This document shows, in pieces, positions 35,753 to 45,854 of a DNA stretch of 64,000 bases (the stretch's first letter is position 1; every line of letters starts with the position of its first letter). The stretch comes from Sulfitobacter brevis (GTDB lineage: Bacteria; Pseudomonadota; Alphaproteobacteria; Rhodobacterales; Rhodobacteraceae). The notes beneath the pieces were generated by a model that saw only the letters and a program-made list of their open reading frames with translations, did not search any database and had not been told where the DNA came from. Position numbers and translations under genes: made by a program. Location: the NCBI RefSeq assembly GCF_900112755.1, contig NZ_FOMW01000006.1:62001-126000 (forward strand). Direction: 5' to 3'.

Positions 35753-36621
35753 TCCGCTGCAAACAGTCCGAAAATCGCGGGGATCCGGCGCCGTCCCGCT
35801 GGGCATGGCGCATGCAGCGTTTGATGCTGACGCCGGGCTTCCGGTTTGGACTGCGTGTCGGGTTGCCGTTTTGTCTGACGCTTCTGGCGGGGACGATCTA
35901 TCTGTCTGACGAAGACCGCCGTACCGCGATCATGGCCTCCATCGCCGATGCCCGCCGCAGCGTCGAAGCGCGGCCCGAATTTATGGTCAAGCTGATGGCG
36001 ATCGACGGGGCCGAAGACCGCCTTGCCGCCGAAATCCGCGCCACGATACCGTTGAACTTCCCGCTTAGTTCCTTCGATCTGGACCTGCCCGCCTTGCGCG
36101 ACCGTATTGCCCAAATTCACGGCGTGCGTGCCGTGGGGGTGCGCATCCGACCGGGCGGGATTTTGCAACTTGATGTGACGCCGCGCACGCCGGTGGTGAT
36201 CTGGCGCAGCGCCGAAGGCTTGGCGATGATCGACGCCGAAGGTGCGCATGTCGCCGACATCGCAAGCCGCGCCGAACGTCCCGATCTGCCGATGATCGCA
36301 GGCGAGGGGGCCGCATTGCATGTGGCCGAAGCGATAGAATTGCTCCGCGCCGGTAGTGCCTTGGGCAACCGGATGCATGGCTTGGCCCGCATGGGCGAAC
36401 GCCGTTGGGATGTGGTGCTGGACCGTGACCAGCGCATCATGTTGCCCGAAGAAAACGCGCTTCAGGCGTTGGAACGGGTGATCGCGCTGGACGGCGCACA
36501 GGAATTGCTCGGGCGCGATGTTGCCCGTGTCGACATGCGGTTGGCAGAACGACCAACCGTAAGAATGAACGAAGAGGCCACCCGCGAATGGTGGCACGTC
36601 AGGCAGCTTTCAGGCCAATGA
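35740..36621 (+). CDS. ftsQ: cell division protein FtsQ
   Basis: 293 residues from the ATG giving MLEMIRCKQ. An earlier in-frame ATG lies inside ddl. A cytoplasmic tail of about 35 residues precedes one membrane helix (about 40-60), a POTRA-like domain with [23 protein letters not shown], then the FtsQ beta domain with [20 protein letters not shown] and a C-terminal part ending [10 protein letters not shown]. FtsQ scaffolds FtsL and FtsB. Position between ddl and ftsA is canonical. Confidence 0.92.
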   Translation: MLEMIRCKQSENRGDPAPSRWAWRMQRLMLTPGFRFGLRVGLPFCLTLLAGTIYLSDEDRRTAIMASIADARRSVEARPEFMVKLMAIDGAEDRLAAEIRATIPLNFPLSSFDLDLPALRDRIAQIHGVRAVGVRIRPGGILQLDVTPRTPVVIWRSAEGLAMIDAEGAHVADIASRAERPDLPMIAGEGAALHVAEAIELLRAGSALGNRMHGLARMGERRWDVVLDRDQRIMLPEENALQALERVIALDGAQELLGRDVARVDMRLAERPTVRMNEEATREWWHVRQLSGQ

Positions 36622-36640
36622 GCATTGGGACAGTAACAAA

Positions 36641-37975
36641 ATGATGGACCTATACGACACACAGAGATCCATGCGGCAGATGCGCAAGCTGGCAATGCAG
36701 CGCGGCGTGGTGGCTATTCTGGATGTGGGCAGCTCCAAGATTGCCTGTCTGGTTCTGCGCTTTGACGGGGCAGGGCAGTTGGGTGACGAGGGCGAGATCG
36801 GCTCGCTGGCCGGACAGTCGGGCTTTCGCGTCATTGGTGCCGCGACCACGCGTTCGCGCGGTGTGCGTTTTGGCGAGATTGTCGCCATGGGCGAGACCGA
36901 GCGTGCGATCCGCACCGCGCTTCAGGCCGCGCAAAAGATGGCGGGTATCCGTGTCGATCACGTGATTGCCTGTTTCTCGGGTGCCGAGCCGCGCAGCTAT
37001 GGCCTTGATGCGCAGATCGAGCTGGAAGGCGATGTCGTCACCGAACAAGACGTGGCGCGGGTTCTGGCTGGCTGCGATGTGCCGGACTACGGCGAAGACC
37101 GCGAAGTGCTGCACGCGCAGCCGGTGAACTTTGCGCTGGATCACCGTTCAGGGCTCAGCGATCCACGCGGGCAGTTGGGCAATATCCTGTCGGTCGATAT
37201 GCATATGTTGACGGTCGATGCCGATGCGGTTCAACACCTCGCCCATTGTATCAAGCGCTGTGACTTGGAACTCGCGGGCATTGCCTCGTCATCCTACGCC
37301 TCTGGCATCTCGGCGCTGGTCGAGGATGAGCAGGAGCTGGGTGCGGCTTGTATCGATCTGGGCGGCGGCTCCACCGGCATTTCGATCTTCATCAAGAAGC
37401 ACATGATTTATGCCGATACCGTCCGGATGGGCGGCGATCACATTACATCCGACATTTCGATGGGTTTGCAGGTGCCGATGGCCAATGCCGAACGCATCAA
37501 GACTTTCTACGGCGGGGTGCATGCCACCGGTATGGACGACCGTGAAATGATCGAAATTGGCGGTGACACCGGCGATTACGAACATGATCGTCGCACCGCC
37601 AGCCGTGCCGAGCTGATCGGCATCATGCGACCACGGGTCGAGGAAATTCTCGAAGAGGTTCGTGTCCGTTTGGATGCAGCCGGATTTGACCACCTGCCAA
37701 GCCAGCAAATCGTACTGACCGGCGGCGGCAGCCAGATCCCGGGCCTCGACGGGTTGGCCAGCAGAATTCTCGGCCAGCAGGTCCGTCTGGGCCGCCCGCT
37801 GCGTGTTCACGGTCTGCCGCAGGCGGCAACCGGCCCCGGATTTGCCTCGGCGGTGGGGCTATCGCTGTTCGCGGCACATCCACAAGACGAGTGGTGGGAT
37901 TTCGAAATTCCCGCCGATCGCTACCCTGCACGGTCGCTCAAGCGTGCGGTCAAGTGGTTTAGAGATAATTGGTGA
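36641..37975 (+). CDS. ftsA: cell division protein FtsA
   Basis: 444 residues, actin-like ATPase that tethers FtsZ to the membrane. The N-terminal phosphate-1 motif is VAILDVGSSKIACLV, the SHS2 insertion follows, phosphate-2 is CIDLGGGSTGISIF and the adenosine motif is VLTGGGSQIPGLDGLA. The C-terminal SLKRAVKWFRDNW is the amphipathic membrane-targeting helix. The start is one of two adjacent ATGs. Confidence 0.96.
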   Translation: MMDLYDTQRSMRQMRKLAMQRGVVAILDVGSSKIACLVLRFDGAGQLGDEGEIGSLAGQSGFRVIGAATTRSRGVRFGEIVAMGETERAIRTALQAAQKMAGIRVDHVIACFSGAEPRSYGLDAQIELEGDVVTEQDVARVLAGCDVPDYGEDREVLHAQPVNFALDHRSGLSDPRGQLGNILSVDMHMLTVDADAVQHLAHCIKRCDLELAGIASSSYASGISALVEDEQELGAACIDLGGGSTGISIFIKKHMIYADTVRMGGDHITSDISMGLQVPMANAERIKTFYGGVHATGMDDREMIEIGGDTGDYEHDRRTASRAELIGIMRPRVEEILEEVRVRLDAAGFDHLPSQQIVLTGGGSQIPGLDGLASRILGQQVRLGRPLRVHGLPQAATGPGFASAVGLSLFAAHPQDEWWDFEIPADRYPARSLKRAVKWFRDNW

Positions 37976-37983
37976 CCGCTAAA

Positions 37984-38001
37984 TACGGTAGCGTGACCCA
38001 A
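37984..38001 (+). repeat. 18-base element between ftsA and ftsZ, shared with the ftsW upstream region
   Basis: TACGGTAGCGTGACCCAA, differing at two positions from 28883-28900. It begins 9 bases after the ftsA stop and 165 bases before the ftsZ start, in a gap that probably holds the ftsZ promoter. Confidence 0.4.
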
Positions 38002-38148
38002 ATAGAGCAAAAACGGCAAGAAATCGCCCATATATTGCGGCGAAATGACGTTTTTTAGGTGACGATACGGGCACACCCCGTTAAGATAATGGGAAATCGA
38101 GACCAAAAAACCCCGCGGGACGTGGGCAACAAAACAGGCGGACAGCAC

Positions 38149-39795
38149 ATGACACTCAACCTCTCCTTGCCAGGTCAGGATGACCTCAAGCCCCGGATCA
38201 CTGTTTTTGGTGTCGGCGGCGCCGGCGGCAACGCGGTCAACAACATGATCGAAAAGAAACTCGACGGGGTCGATTTCGTTGTTGCGAACACGGACGCGCA
38301 GGCGCTTCAGCAGTCGCGCTCCGAAAATAAGGTCCAGCTTGGCATCAAAGTGACCGAAGGTCTGGGTGCCGGTGCCCGCGCGTCCGTGGGTGCTGCTGCT
38401 GCCGAAGAATCCATCGAACAGATCGTTGACCATCTGGCGGGCGCACACATGTGCTTTATCACCGCTGGTATGGGCGGCGGCACCGGTACGGGTGCTGCGC
38501 CGATCATCGCACAGGCCGCGCGTGAGCTGGGCGTTCTGACCGTGGGCGTTGTCACCAAGCCGTTCCAGTTTGAGGGTGCCAAGCGCATGCGTCAGGCCGA
38601 AGACGGTGTGGAGGCGCTGCAAAAGGTCGTTGATACGCTGATCATCATCCCCAACCAGAACCTGTTCCGTCTGGCCAATGAAAAGACCACCTTTACCGAA
38701 GCCTTCTCGCTCGCCGATGATGTGCTTTACCAAGGTGTTAAAGGCGTGACCGACCTGATGGTCCGTCCCGGCTTGATCAACCTCGACTTTGCCGACGTTC
38801 GCGCCGTGATGGACGAAATGGGCAAGGCGATGATGGGTACAGGCGAGGCCGAGGGCGAAGATCGCGCGATCCAGGCTGCCGAAAAGGCCATCGCCAACCC
38901 GCTGCTCGACGAAATCAGCCTGCGCGGCGCCAAGGGGGTGTTGATCAACATCACCGGCGGCACCGATCTGACTCTGTTCGAACTTGACGAAGCGGCCAAC
39001 CGCATTCGCGAAGAGGTCGACCCAGAGGCGAACATCATTGTCGGCTCCACGCTGGACGAAAGCCTTGGCGGCATGATGCGCGTCAGCGTTGTGGCCACAG
39101 GTATCGATGCGACCGATGTGAACACCGAAATGCCTGTGCCCCGCCGCTCGATGAGCCAGCCTTTGAAGCAGCAGGTTGTTGCCGAGAAGCCCGCCCCGGC
39201 GCCTGCACCTGTCGCCGAGCCGATTGCGGCCACAATGGCGAATGAAATGCGCATTCAGGAAGAGCAGCAGCCGTTGTTCGAAGATATGGATGACCAATAC
39301 GCCGCCGAAGCAAACCAGTCCGACGAATACTACGAAGAAGACGTTCTGGAAGACAGCGACGGCCTGCCACCTCCGGCCTACCAGCCTCAGGTTGCAGCGT
39401 TCGAGCCGCGCTATGACGAGCGGATCGAAGCCGAGCCGGAAGAGTTTGTCGCTCCGCGCGCCCCGGCACCCGGCACACCTTCGCCCGAAGCGATGGCCCG
39501 CCTGCGTGCCGCCGCGCAAAAGGCCAGCCCCGAGCAGCAGCGTGCCCCCGTCCAGCAGCAGCGTCAGCCACAAGCTGGCACCGCAAATGCCGAGAAACCA
39601 CGCTTCGGGATCAACTCGTTGATCAACCGGATGACCGGCCACGGTGAGGGTGAAGCCCAGCCACAGCGCCCTGCGCGCCAGCAGCCACCGGTGCAAACCC
39701 GCGCCACGGCAGCAGCACCGCAGCCGCAAGATCACAACGACCCTGACCAGGAGCGCATCGAAATCCCCGCCTTCCTGCGTCGTCAAGCGAACTGA
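38149..39795 (+). CDS. ftsZ: cell division protein FtsZ
   Basis: 548 residues from the ATG giving [13 protein letters not shown], longer than the roughly 390 of E. coli because of an extended, low-complexity linker (about 330-530, rich in Glu, Gln, Pro and Ala). The GTPase has [13 protein letters not shown], the tubulin signature [10 protein letters not shown], and the T7 loop [11 protein letters not shown]. The C-terminal conserved peptide [11 protein letters not shown] binds FtsA. A 173-base gap before it likely carries its own promoter. Confidence 0.98.
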   Translation: MTLNLSLPGQDDLKPRITVFGVGGAGGNAVNNMIEKKLDGVDFVVANTDAQALQQSRSENKVQLGIKVTEGLGAGARASVGAAAAEESIEQIVDHLAGAHMCFITAGMGGGTGTGAAPIIAQAARELGVLTVGVVTKPFQFEGAKRMRQAEDGVEALQKVVDTLIIIPNQNLFRLANEKTTFTEAFSLADDVLYQGVKGVTDLMVRPGLINLDFADVRAVMDEMGKAMMGTGEAEGEDRAIQAAEKAIANPLLDEISLRGAKGVLINITGGTDLTLFELDEAANRIREEVDPEANIIVGSTLDESLGGMMRVSVVATGIDATDVNTEMPVPRRSMSQPLKQQVVAEKPAPAPAPVAEPIAATMANEMRIQEEQQPLFEDMDDQYAAEANQSDEYYEEDVLEDSDGLPPPAYQPQVAAFEPRYDERIEAEPEEFVAPRAPAPGTPSPEAMARLRAAAQKASPEQQRAPVQQQRQPQAGTANAEKPRFGINSLINRMTGHGEGEAQPQRPARQQPPVQTRATAAAPQPQDHNDPDQERIEIPAFLRRQAN

Positions 39796-39816
39796 TCCAG
39801 TCACTTATTACAACGC

Positions 39817-39849
39817 AAGGGCCGCCTTAGGGTGGCCCTTTTGCGTTTG
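39817..39849 (+). terminator. ftsZ: Rho-independent terminator after ftsZ
   Basis: AAGGGCCGCC pairs with GGTGGCCCTT (one G-U) around loop TTAG, followed by TTGCGTTTG, 22 bases after the ftsZ stop. A stable stem with a moderate T-tract. Confidence 0.75.
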
Positions 39850-40003
39850 TATTCAAAGGGTTGAAAAATAGCGTTTCAAACGGGGCAGGATTGTTACGGG
39901 GATGTTTCAGACCGTAGCAATGATTGAGTTGAGCATTTGGACCTACCCGCTTACTTCAGAATTCAACTTAGACAATGATCTTTGAAGATTGAGGAAAGCC
40001 CCC

Positions 40004-40927
40004 GTGCAGACCACCATCAAAACACCGATCAGCTTTACCGGTAAAGGGCTGCACTCTGGCACGCCGGCAACGGTAACTGTGCGTCCGGCGGGTGTGCATC
40101 ATGGCATCTGGTTCTCGCGCAGCGATGTGGCTGTCGGCGACCGCCTTATCCCGGCGCGTTGGGATGCGGTCAACCGCTCACCTCTGTGTACCAAGTTGGA
40201 AAACCAGACCGGTCTGTCCGTCTCCACCGTTGAGCATTTGATGGCGGCACTTGCGGGCTGTGGCATCCACAACGCATTGATCGAGATTGACGGCCCCGAA
40301 GTGCCGATCCTTGATGGGTCCTCCCTGCCTTTCGTGCGCGGCTTCATGCAGCGCGGTTTGCGCCGTCTGGATGCGCCGGTAATGGCGTTCGAAGTGCTCA
40401 AGCCGGTTACCGTGACCGATGGCGATGCTTCTGCCACGCTGTCGCCTGCCGACACACTGCGCATTGATTTCGAGATTGATTTTGCCGATGCCGCAATCGG
40501 ACACCAGAGTAAATCTTTGGTGATGAACAATGGCTCCTTTGCACGGGAACTGTCTGACAGCCGCACTTTCTGCCGTCAGGCCGATGTGGATGCTATGCAG
40601 GCCAATGGCCTCGCGCTTGGCGGCGCTCCGGGTGTAAACGCGGTGGTTTTCGACGGCGATCACGTCTCCAGCCCCGGTGGTTTGCGCCACGCGGACGAGC
40701 CTGTGCGCCATAAAATGCTGGACGCTTTGGGCGATCTGGCGCTGGCGGGTGCCCCGTTGCTCGGGCATTACAAAGGCATTCGTGCCGGCCACTCTCTGAC
40801 CAATACGCTGCTGAGAAAATTGTTCGCCACACCTGGTGCGGTGCGCATGGTGACGTGTGATGCAGATATTGCGGTACGGCTGCCCGGCTATGGCTTGGCA
40901 TGGGACGAGGTGCCGCAGGTCGCCTGA
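40004..40927 (+). CDS. lpxC: UDP-3-O-acyl-N-acetylglucosamine deacetylase LpxC
   Basis: 307 residues from the GTG giving (M)QTTIKTPISFTGKGLHSG, with GAGGAAAG at correct distance. A TTG 15 bases upstream overlaps that ribosome site and is less likely. LpxC is a zinc enzyme doing the first committed step of lipid A synthesis. The zinc histidine motif is VEHLMAALAG, the second site is RHKMLDALGDLAL, and the catalytic histidine lies in the AGHSLTNTLL stretch. It lies downstream of ftsZ, as is usual. Confidence 0.96.
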   Translation: MQTTIKTPISFTGKGLHSGTPATVTVRPAGVHHGIWFSRSDVAVGDRLIPARWDAVNRSPLCTKLENQTGLSVSTVEHLMAALAGCGIHNALIEIDGPEVPILDGSSLPFVRGFMQRGLRRLDAPVMAFEVLKPVTVTDGDASATLSPADTLRIDFEIDFADAAIGHQSKSLVMNNGSFARELSDSRTFCRQADVDAMQANGLALGGAPGVNAVVFDGDHVSSPGGLRHADEPVRHKMLDALGDLALAGAPLLGHYKGIRAGHSLTNTLLRKLFATPGAVRMVTCDADIAVRLPGYGLAWDEVPQVA

Positions 40928-41019
40928 CCTGCACCCTTCGTGCCACAGCCAATTCACCCGTTCGTCAAGCAGCCATTGAATGACGCGGGCATACTCTGTA
41001 TTTCATTAACCAGACACGG

Positions 41020-41092
41020 GCCCGATAGTATCGGGCAAGTGGGCGCGGCTGGGGGGCCGCGAGTGGTGGAATGGGCGTTTTGCAACGCAAAA
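41020..41092 (+). other. three consecutive hairpins upstream of bamD
   Basis: GCCCGAT-AGT-ATCGGGC (41020-41036), CGCGGC-TGGGGG-GCCGCG (41044-41061) and TTTTGC-AAC-GCAAAA (41078-41092), all perfect stems in the 231-base gap after lpxC. They could be a leader RNA of bamD, a small RNA, or the end structure of the lpxC mRNA. No terminator T-run follows. Confidence 0.4.
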
Positions 41093-41158
41093 TAATTGTG
41101 CTAACGAATGGCGCAAGAGGCAAGAGACCATGGGATTAACGATGCAAGAGATGCAGGC

Positions 41159-42043
41159 ATGACGGCGGCCAACAAAGGCCCCAAGCCACGCGGGCGGCTA
41201 ATCGTCGCTGTGATGGTGGTGGCGGCATTGTCGGCCTGTGGTGGTGCCAAAAACCCCGGCCGGTTTACCAAGAATTTTTTCAATCCAGAGGAAATTCCAC
41301 TTGAGACCTATTCGGCCGAGCAGATTTTCGAACGCGGCGAGTTCGAGTTGAACCGCAAGCGTCCCGAAGATGCGGCGTTCTATTTCGCCGAGATCGAGCG
41401 GCTATACCCCTATTCTGAATGGGCCAAACGCGCGCTGATCATGCAAGCTTTTGCCTTCCATCAAGACAAAGATTACCCCAGCAGCCGCTCCGCCGCGCAG
41501 CGTTTCATCGACTTTTTCCCCGATGATGACGATGCCGCCTATGCGCAGTATCTGCTGGCGCTGAGCTACTATGACCAAATCGGTGAGATCGGACGCGATC
41601 AGGGGCTGACCTTTCAGGCCCTGCAAGCGCTGCGCGAGGTTATCGAGGTTTATCCCGAGAGCGAATACGCCCGTGCGGCGGTGCTGAAATTTGACCTCGC
41701 CTTCGACCATCTGGCGGGCAAGGAAATGGAGATTGGCCGCTACTATCTGCGCCGCGATCACTATGCCGCTGCGATCAACCGGTTCCGCGTCGTGGTGGAG
41801 GAATTCCAGACTACGACCCACACCGCCGAAGCCTTGCACCGTTTGGTCGAAGGCTATCTGAGCCTTGGCCTGACCCGTGAAGCGCAGACTGCTGCAGCAA
41901 TTCTGGGCCATAACTACCGCTCGTCGGAGTGGTACGAAGACAGCTACAAGCTGTTGACAGGCCGTGGTTTGCAGCCGGCATTTTACGAGAACAACTGGCT
42001 CGGTGCCGTTTACCGCCAGACCATCAAAGGCGAGTGGCTCTAG
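41159..42043 (+). CDS. bamD: outer-membrane assembly lipoprotein BamD
   Basis: 294 residues from the ATG giving MTAANKGPKPRGR. An ATG 51 bases earlier is possible but would push the signal inward. A lipoprotein signal ends in VAALSAC (lipobox LSAC, cysteine near residue 26). Five TPR-like helical repeats follow, from YSAEQIFERGEFELNRKR to the end. BamD helps the BamA complex insert outer-membrane proteins from the periplasmic side. The position after lpxC and before recN is common in alphaproteobacteria. Confidence 0.93.
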   Translation: MTAANKGPKPRGRLIVAVMVVAALSACGGAKNPGRFTKNFFNPEEIPLETYSAEQIFERGEFELNRKRPEDAAFYFAEIERLYPYSEWAKRALIMQAFAFHQDKDYPSSRSAAQRFIDFFPDDDDAAYAQYLLALSYYDQIGEIGRDQGLTFQALQALREVIEVYPESEYARAAVLKFDLAFDHLAGKEMEIGRYYLRRDHYAAAINRFRVVVEEFQTTTHTAEALHRLVEGYLSLGLTREAQTAAAILGHNYRSSEWYEDSYKLLTGRGLQPAFYENNWLGAVYRQTIKGEWL

Positions 42044-42083
42044 ATAAAGGGGCGGGCTTTGCCGCGCCCTGCGGATAACAGAC

Positions 42084-43733
42084 ATGCTGCGCGGGCTGGA
42101 TATTTCTGACATGCTGATCATTGACCGGCTGGAACTTGGGTTCCAGCCGGGGCTCAATGTTCTGACCGGTGAAACCGGGGCTGGCAAATCTATTTTGCTG
42201 GATTCCTTGGGCTTTGTTCTGGGTTGGCGTGGGCGTGCCGATCTGGTGCGCCAGGGCGCCGAGCAAGGCGAAGTGACCGCGTGGTTCGACCTGCCTGAAG
42301 GTCATCCGGCCCACGCTGTGCTGGAAGAAGCCGGACTGCCCGGTGGGGCTGAACTGATCTTGCGGCGTATTAACAATGCCGATGGGCGCAAGACCGCTTG
42401 GGTCAATGACCGGCGCTGTTCGGGTGAGGTTCTAAGGGCGCTTTCTGAGACGCTGGTTGAATTGCACGGTCAGCATGATGACCGCGGCCTGCTCAATCCG
42501 CGCGGCCACCGCGCCATTCTGGATGACTTTGCGGGCAATGCCGCGCAGGCCTGCGAGGTGCGCGATGCGTGGCAAGCGCTTGCGGCAGCGCGTAAGGCCG
42601 CCGCCCGCGCCGAAGCCGAGCGGGAGGCGATCCGCGCCGAAGAAGAGTACCTGCGCCATGCTGTGGCCGAGCTTGATAAGCTTGATCCGCAAGCGGGCGA
42701 GGAGGCGGAGCTTGATACCCGCCGCCGTCTGATGCAGGGCGCCGAGAAAATCCGTACCGATGTGGTCAACGCCTATGAGATCATGGGGCAGGGCGGGGCC
42801 GAAACCGCGCTCGGCGACGCACTGCGCTGGCTCGATGGGGTCGCCGACAAGGCTGAGGGCGCGCTTGAGGAGCCACTGGCCGCATTGAACCGCGCGATGG
42901 TCGAATTGGATGAGGCGATGTCCGGTGTGGCCAATGCCATCGACACCATGTCGTTTAATCCCCTGGAACTGGAAGAGGCTGAGGAGCGGCTGTTTGCAAT
43001 CCGCGCCTTGGCCCGCAAGCATGATGTTGGCCCCGATGAACTGGCCGGTTTTGCGACAACGCTGCGCGACAAGCTTGAGGCGTTGGATGCGGGTGAGGCG
43101 GCACAGGCTGCCCTCGCCACGGCCGTGGACCAGGCACAGGCGAAATACGATAGCGCGGCCACGGCCTTGTCAACGCGCCGCGCGGAAGCCGCCGCGCGCC
43201 TTGATACTGCTGTGTCGGGAGAGCTCGCGCCGCTCAAGATGGAGCGTGCGGTGTTCGAGACCCTGATCTCGCCCGAAGAGCCGGGGCCGGAAGGCCGCGA
43301 TGCGGTGTCCTTTACCGTTGCCACCAACCCCGGTGCGCCAGCGGGGCCGTTGGGCAAGATCGCATCTGGCGGGGAACTCAGCCGCTTCCTGCTGGCCCTT
43401 AAGGTTTGTTTGACGCGGGGCCAACCGGGCCTGACGCTGATCTTTGACGAAATTGACCGCGGCGTCGGGGGGGCGACTGCCGATGCGGTGGGCCGCCGCC
43501 TGTCATCGCTCGCCGATGGCGGTCAGGTGCTGGTCGTGACCCATTCGCCGCAGGTCGCGGCCCTTGGTGCGCATCACTGGCGCGTGGAGAAAGCCGTGCA
43601 CAACGGGATCACAACTTCGACCGTGGTGCCGCTGAACGCGCCTGATCGGGTGGACGAGGTGGCGCGGATGCTCTCGGGCGATCAGGTCACCGATGCTGCC
43701 CGCGCCGCCGCCCAAGCGTTGCTGGCTGGCTGA
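42084..43733 (+). CDS. recN: DNA repair protein RecN
   Basis: 549 residues, an SMC-like ATPase for double-strand break repair. The N-terminal Walker A is in TGETGAGKSILLDSLGF. Long coiled coils lie at about 155-215 and 300-390. The C-terminal head has the ABC signature IASGGELSRFLLALK, Walker B LIFDEIDRGVGG, and VTHSPQVAALGAHHW. No GAAC-N7-GAAC box is seen in the 40 bases before the start, unlike the helicase at 10.5 kb, so SOS control here is not shown. Confidence 0.96.
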   Translation: MLRGLDISDMLIIDRLELGFQPGLNVLTGETGAGKSILLDSLGFVLGWRGRADLVRQGAEQGEVTAWFDLPEGHPAHAVLEEAGLPGGAELILRRINNADGRKTAWVNDRRCSGEVLRALSETLVELHGQHDDRGLLNPRGHRAILDDFAGNAAQACEVRDAWQALAAARKAAARAEAEREAIRAEEEYLRHAVAELDKLDPQAGEEAELDTRRRLMQGAEKIRTDVVNAYEIMGQGGAETALGDALRWLDGVADKAEGALEEPLAALNRAMVELDEAMSGVANAIDTMSFNPLELEEAEERLFAIRALARKHDVGPDELAGFATTLRDKLEALDAGEAAQAALATAVDQAQAKYDSAATALSTRRAEAAARLDTAVSGELAPLKMERAVFETLISPEEPGPEGRDAVSFTVATNPGAPAGPLGKIASGGELSRFLLALKVCLTRGQPGLTLIFDEIDRGVGGATADAVGRRLSSLADGGQVLVVTHSPQVAALGAHHWRVEKAVHNGITTSTVVPLNAPDRVDEVARMLSGDQVTDAARAAAQALLAG

Positions 43734-43782
43734 TGCAGCGGCGCGCGCATATCTCTGCACGGCCAAACGGCCCGCAGCTCTG

Positions 43783-45468
43783 ATGAGCACCCCGCCCCCT
43801 TCCTTCCTGTCCCAGCAATGGACCCTCGCGGTGACGTCCTGCCAGACAGGTTTGCGGGTGCTGCGCCATCAAGGGCCGGGCAAGGTCACGTTCTGGTTTA
43901 TCGCCCTGTTGATCGGCATCGCGGCAGGCTTTGCCGCGCTGCTGTTCCGCAAGGGCATCGAATGGTTGCAGGGCACGCTTTACGGCACGGATGATGTGCA
44001 GTTTCTGCATAGTTTTGTGGTTGGCCTGCCGTGGTATTGGGTGGTGATCATCCCCACCGTCGGCGGCCTCGTGGTCGGGCTGATCTTGCATCATTTCACC
44101 CGTGACGCGCGGGTCCGCTCGGTCGGAGATGTCATTCTGGGCGCGGCGATGCATGACGGGCGGGTGGAGACCCGCGCGGGCATCGCCTCGGCGCTGGCGT
44201 CATGGATCACGCTCAGCACAGGTGGCTCATCAGGTCGCGAAGGGCCGGTGGTGCATATGGCGGGGGTGATCGCCACATGGGTCAGCCGACGGATCAACGC
44301 CGATGGCATAACCGGGCGTGATTTGTTGGGCTGTGCCGTCGCGGCCGCAGTCTCGGCCAGTTTTAACGCTCCGATTGCGGGGGCATTGTTTGCGCTGGAA
44401 GTCGTGCTGCGGCACTTCGCGGTGCACGCCTTTGCGCCCATCGTCATCGCGAGCGTTGCGGGAACGGTGATCAACCGTTTGGAATTTGGCGGCGTCACCG
44501 AGTTCACCTTGCCGAGCTATGGTGACATGCAATTTTATGTCGAGCTACCCGCTTTTCTGCTGTTGGGGCTGACCTGCGGCCTTGTTGCCGTGACGTTGAT
44601 GCGAAGCATTTTCTGGGCCGAGGATTTTGGCAATTATCTGCAAGCCCGCACTGGTCTGCCGCGCTGGTTGCGCCCGACTGTGGCGGGGATGTTGCTGGGC
44701 ATCATCGCGCTGTGGTTTCCCCATATCATCGGGGTGGGCTATGAGACGACCTCGCTTGCGCTGACCGCCGAACTGGGCCTGCACGAGGCGATTGTCTTTA
44801 CTGTGCTCAAGGTGGTGGCGGTCTCGATCACGCTGGGCGGTCGCATGGGCGGCGGGGTGTTTTCGCCCTCGCTGATGATCGGCGCGATGACCGGCTTGGG
44901 GTTTGGTTTGATCGCTACGGGCGTTTTCCCAGATGTGTCAGGGTCGTCGTCGCTTTATGCTTTAGCAGGGATGGGCGCGGTAGCGGCGGCGGTTCTGGGC
45001 GCGCCGATCTCGACAACGCTGATCGTGTTTGAACTTACTGGCGATTGGCAGACCGGCCTTGCGGTCATGGTCGCGGTCAGCATGTCAACGGCGCTGGCAT
45101 CGCGCATCGTTGACCGCAGTTTCTTTCTCACCCAGATGGAGCGGCGCGGCGTGCATCTGGCGGCAGGGCCGCAGGCGTATCTATTGTCGATGTTCATGGT
45201 CGCGCGGATCATGCGCCGACCAGAGGATGAATTTGCCGCGCCCGAGGACGAATGCTGGGCCTTGATCGACGCGGGCACCTATATCGACGGCACCGCCACG
45301 CTGGAGGCTGCGCTGCCGATGTTCGAACAATCCGGTGCGCGGTTCATCCCCGTGGTGACCCTGTCGGCAGATGCCCCACCCGAATTGCTAGGGGCATTGT
45401 TTCATGTCGATGCGCTCAAGGCCTATAACCGCGCCCTGGCGGCCACCGCCGCCGAGGAGCATTCCTGA
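43783..45468 (+). CDS. CLC-family chloride channel or transporter
   Basis: 561 residues from the ATG giving MSTPPPSFLSQ. A longer frame starts inside recN. About ten to twelve membrane helices are seen. Selectivity-filter motifs are GGSSGREGPVVHMAG (gating glutamate in GREGP) and GGRMGGGVFSPSLMIGA. The last 90 residues are cytoplasmic and could be a degenerate CBS region. CLC proteins exchange chloride for protons or conduct chloride. The gating glutamate is present; which mode applies is not clear. It meets the convergent DUF427 gene with an 8-base gap. Confidence 0.92.
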   Translation: MSTPPPSFLSQQWTLAVTSCQTGLRVLRHQGPGKVTFWFIALLIGIAAGFAALLFRKGIEWLQGTLYGTDDVQFLHSFVVGLPWYWVVIIPTVGGLVVGLILHHFTRDARVRSVGDVILGAAMHDGRVETRAGIASALASWITLSTGGSSGREGPVVHMAGVIATWVSRRINADGITGRDLLGCAVAAAVSASFNAPIAGALFALEVVLRHFAVHAFAPIVIASVAGTVINRLEFGGVTEFTLPSYGDMQFYVELPAFLLLGLTCGLVAVTLMRSIFWAEDFGNYLQARTGLPRWLRPTVAGMLLGIIALWFPHIIGVGYETTSLALTAELGLHEAIVFTVLKVVAVSITLGGRMGGGVFSPSLMIGAMTGLGFGLIATGVFPDVSGSSSLYALAGMGAVAAAVLGAPISTTLIVFELTGDWQTGLAVMVAVSMSTALASRIVDRSFFLTQMERRGVHLAAGPQAYLLSMFMVARIMRRPEDEFAAPEDECWALIDAGTYIDGTATLEAALPMFEQSGARFIPVVTLSADAPPELLGALFHVDALKAYNRALAATAAEEHS

Positions 45469-45476
45469 GCGCTGGC

Positions 45477-45821
45477 TCAGATTTGTTCGACCGCGATTTC
45501 TTCCATCGGCATGAATGCAAGGTGGCCCTTGATCGCAGCGACAGTGTCTTTGGGGGTCTCATAGGACCAAACCGCGTCGTTCAGGGTCCGGCTTTTTGTG
45601 ACGACAGAGAAATAGGTGGCGTCGCCTTTGTGCGGGCAATGGGTGGTCTTGTTGGAGGCATCGAGAAACGCCATCGCGATATCCTCGCGCGGGAAATACA
45701 CCACTGCGGGGTAATCCCCCTCGCTCAAGATCTGCGCGTTGCGCGTCTCGCCTAGGATAGCGCCGCCTGCACGCACGACCCAAGTTCCGTCGGAGGCTTC
45801 TATTTTGATGTGATCAGCCAT
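45477..45821 (-). CDS. DUF427 family protein
   Basis: 114 residues covering one DUF427 domain: IKIEASDGTWVVRAGGAILGET, VVYFPREDIAMAFLDAS, then THCPHKGDATYFSV and AVWSYETP. The conserved cysteine and histidine in THCPHKG are typical. The fold is a small beta barrel of unknown function, common in bacteria and fungi. It is followed on the same strand by the aminopeptidase gene, 33 bases upstream in transcription order. Confidence 0.92.
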   Translation of the reverse strand: MADHIKIEASDGTWVVRAGGAILGETRNAQILSEGDYPAVVYFPREDIAMAFLDASNKTTHCPHKGDATYFSVVTKSRTLNDAVWSYETPKDTVAAIKGHLAFMPMEEIAVEQI

Positions 45822-45854
45822 GATTTTACCCTGCGAATTATTATGATGTTGCGC

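Noticed and set aside
37921..39804. 627-codon open frame on the minus strand opposite ftsZ
   Set aside because: It mirrors ftsZ, has no family motif or ribosome site, and owes its length to GC-rich codon use of ftsZ.
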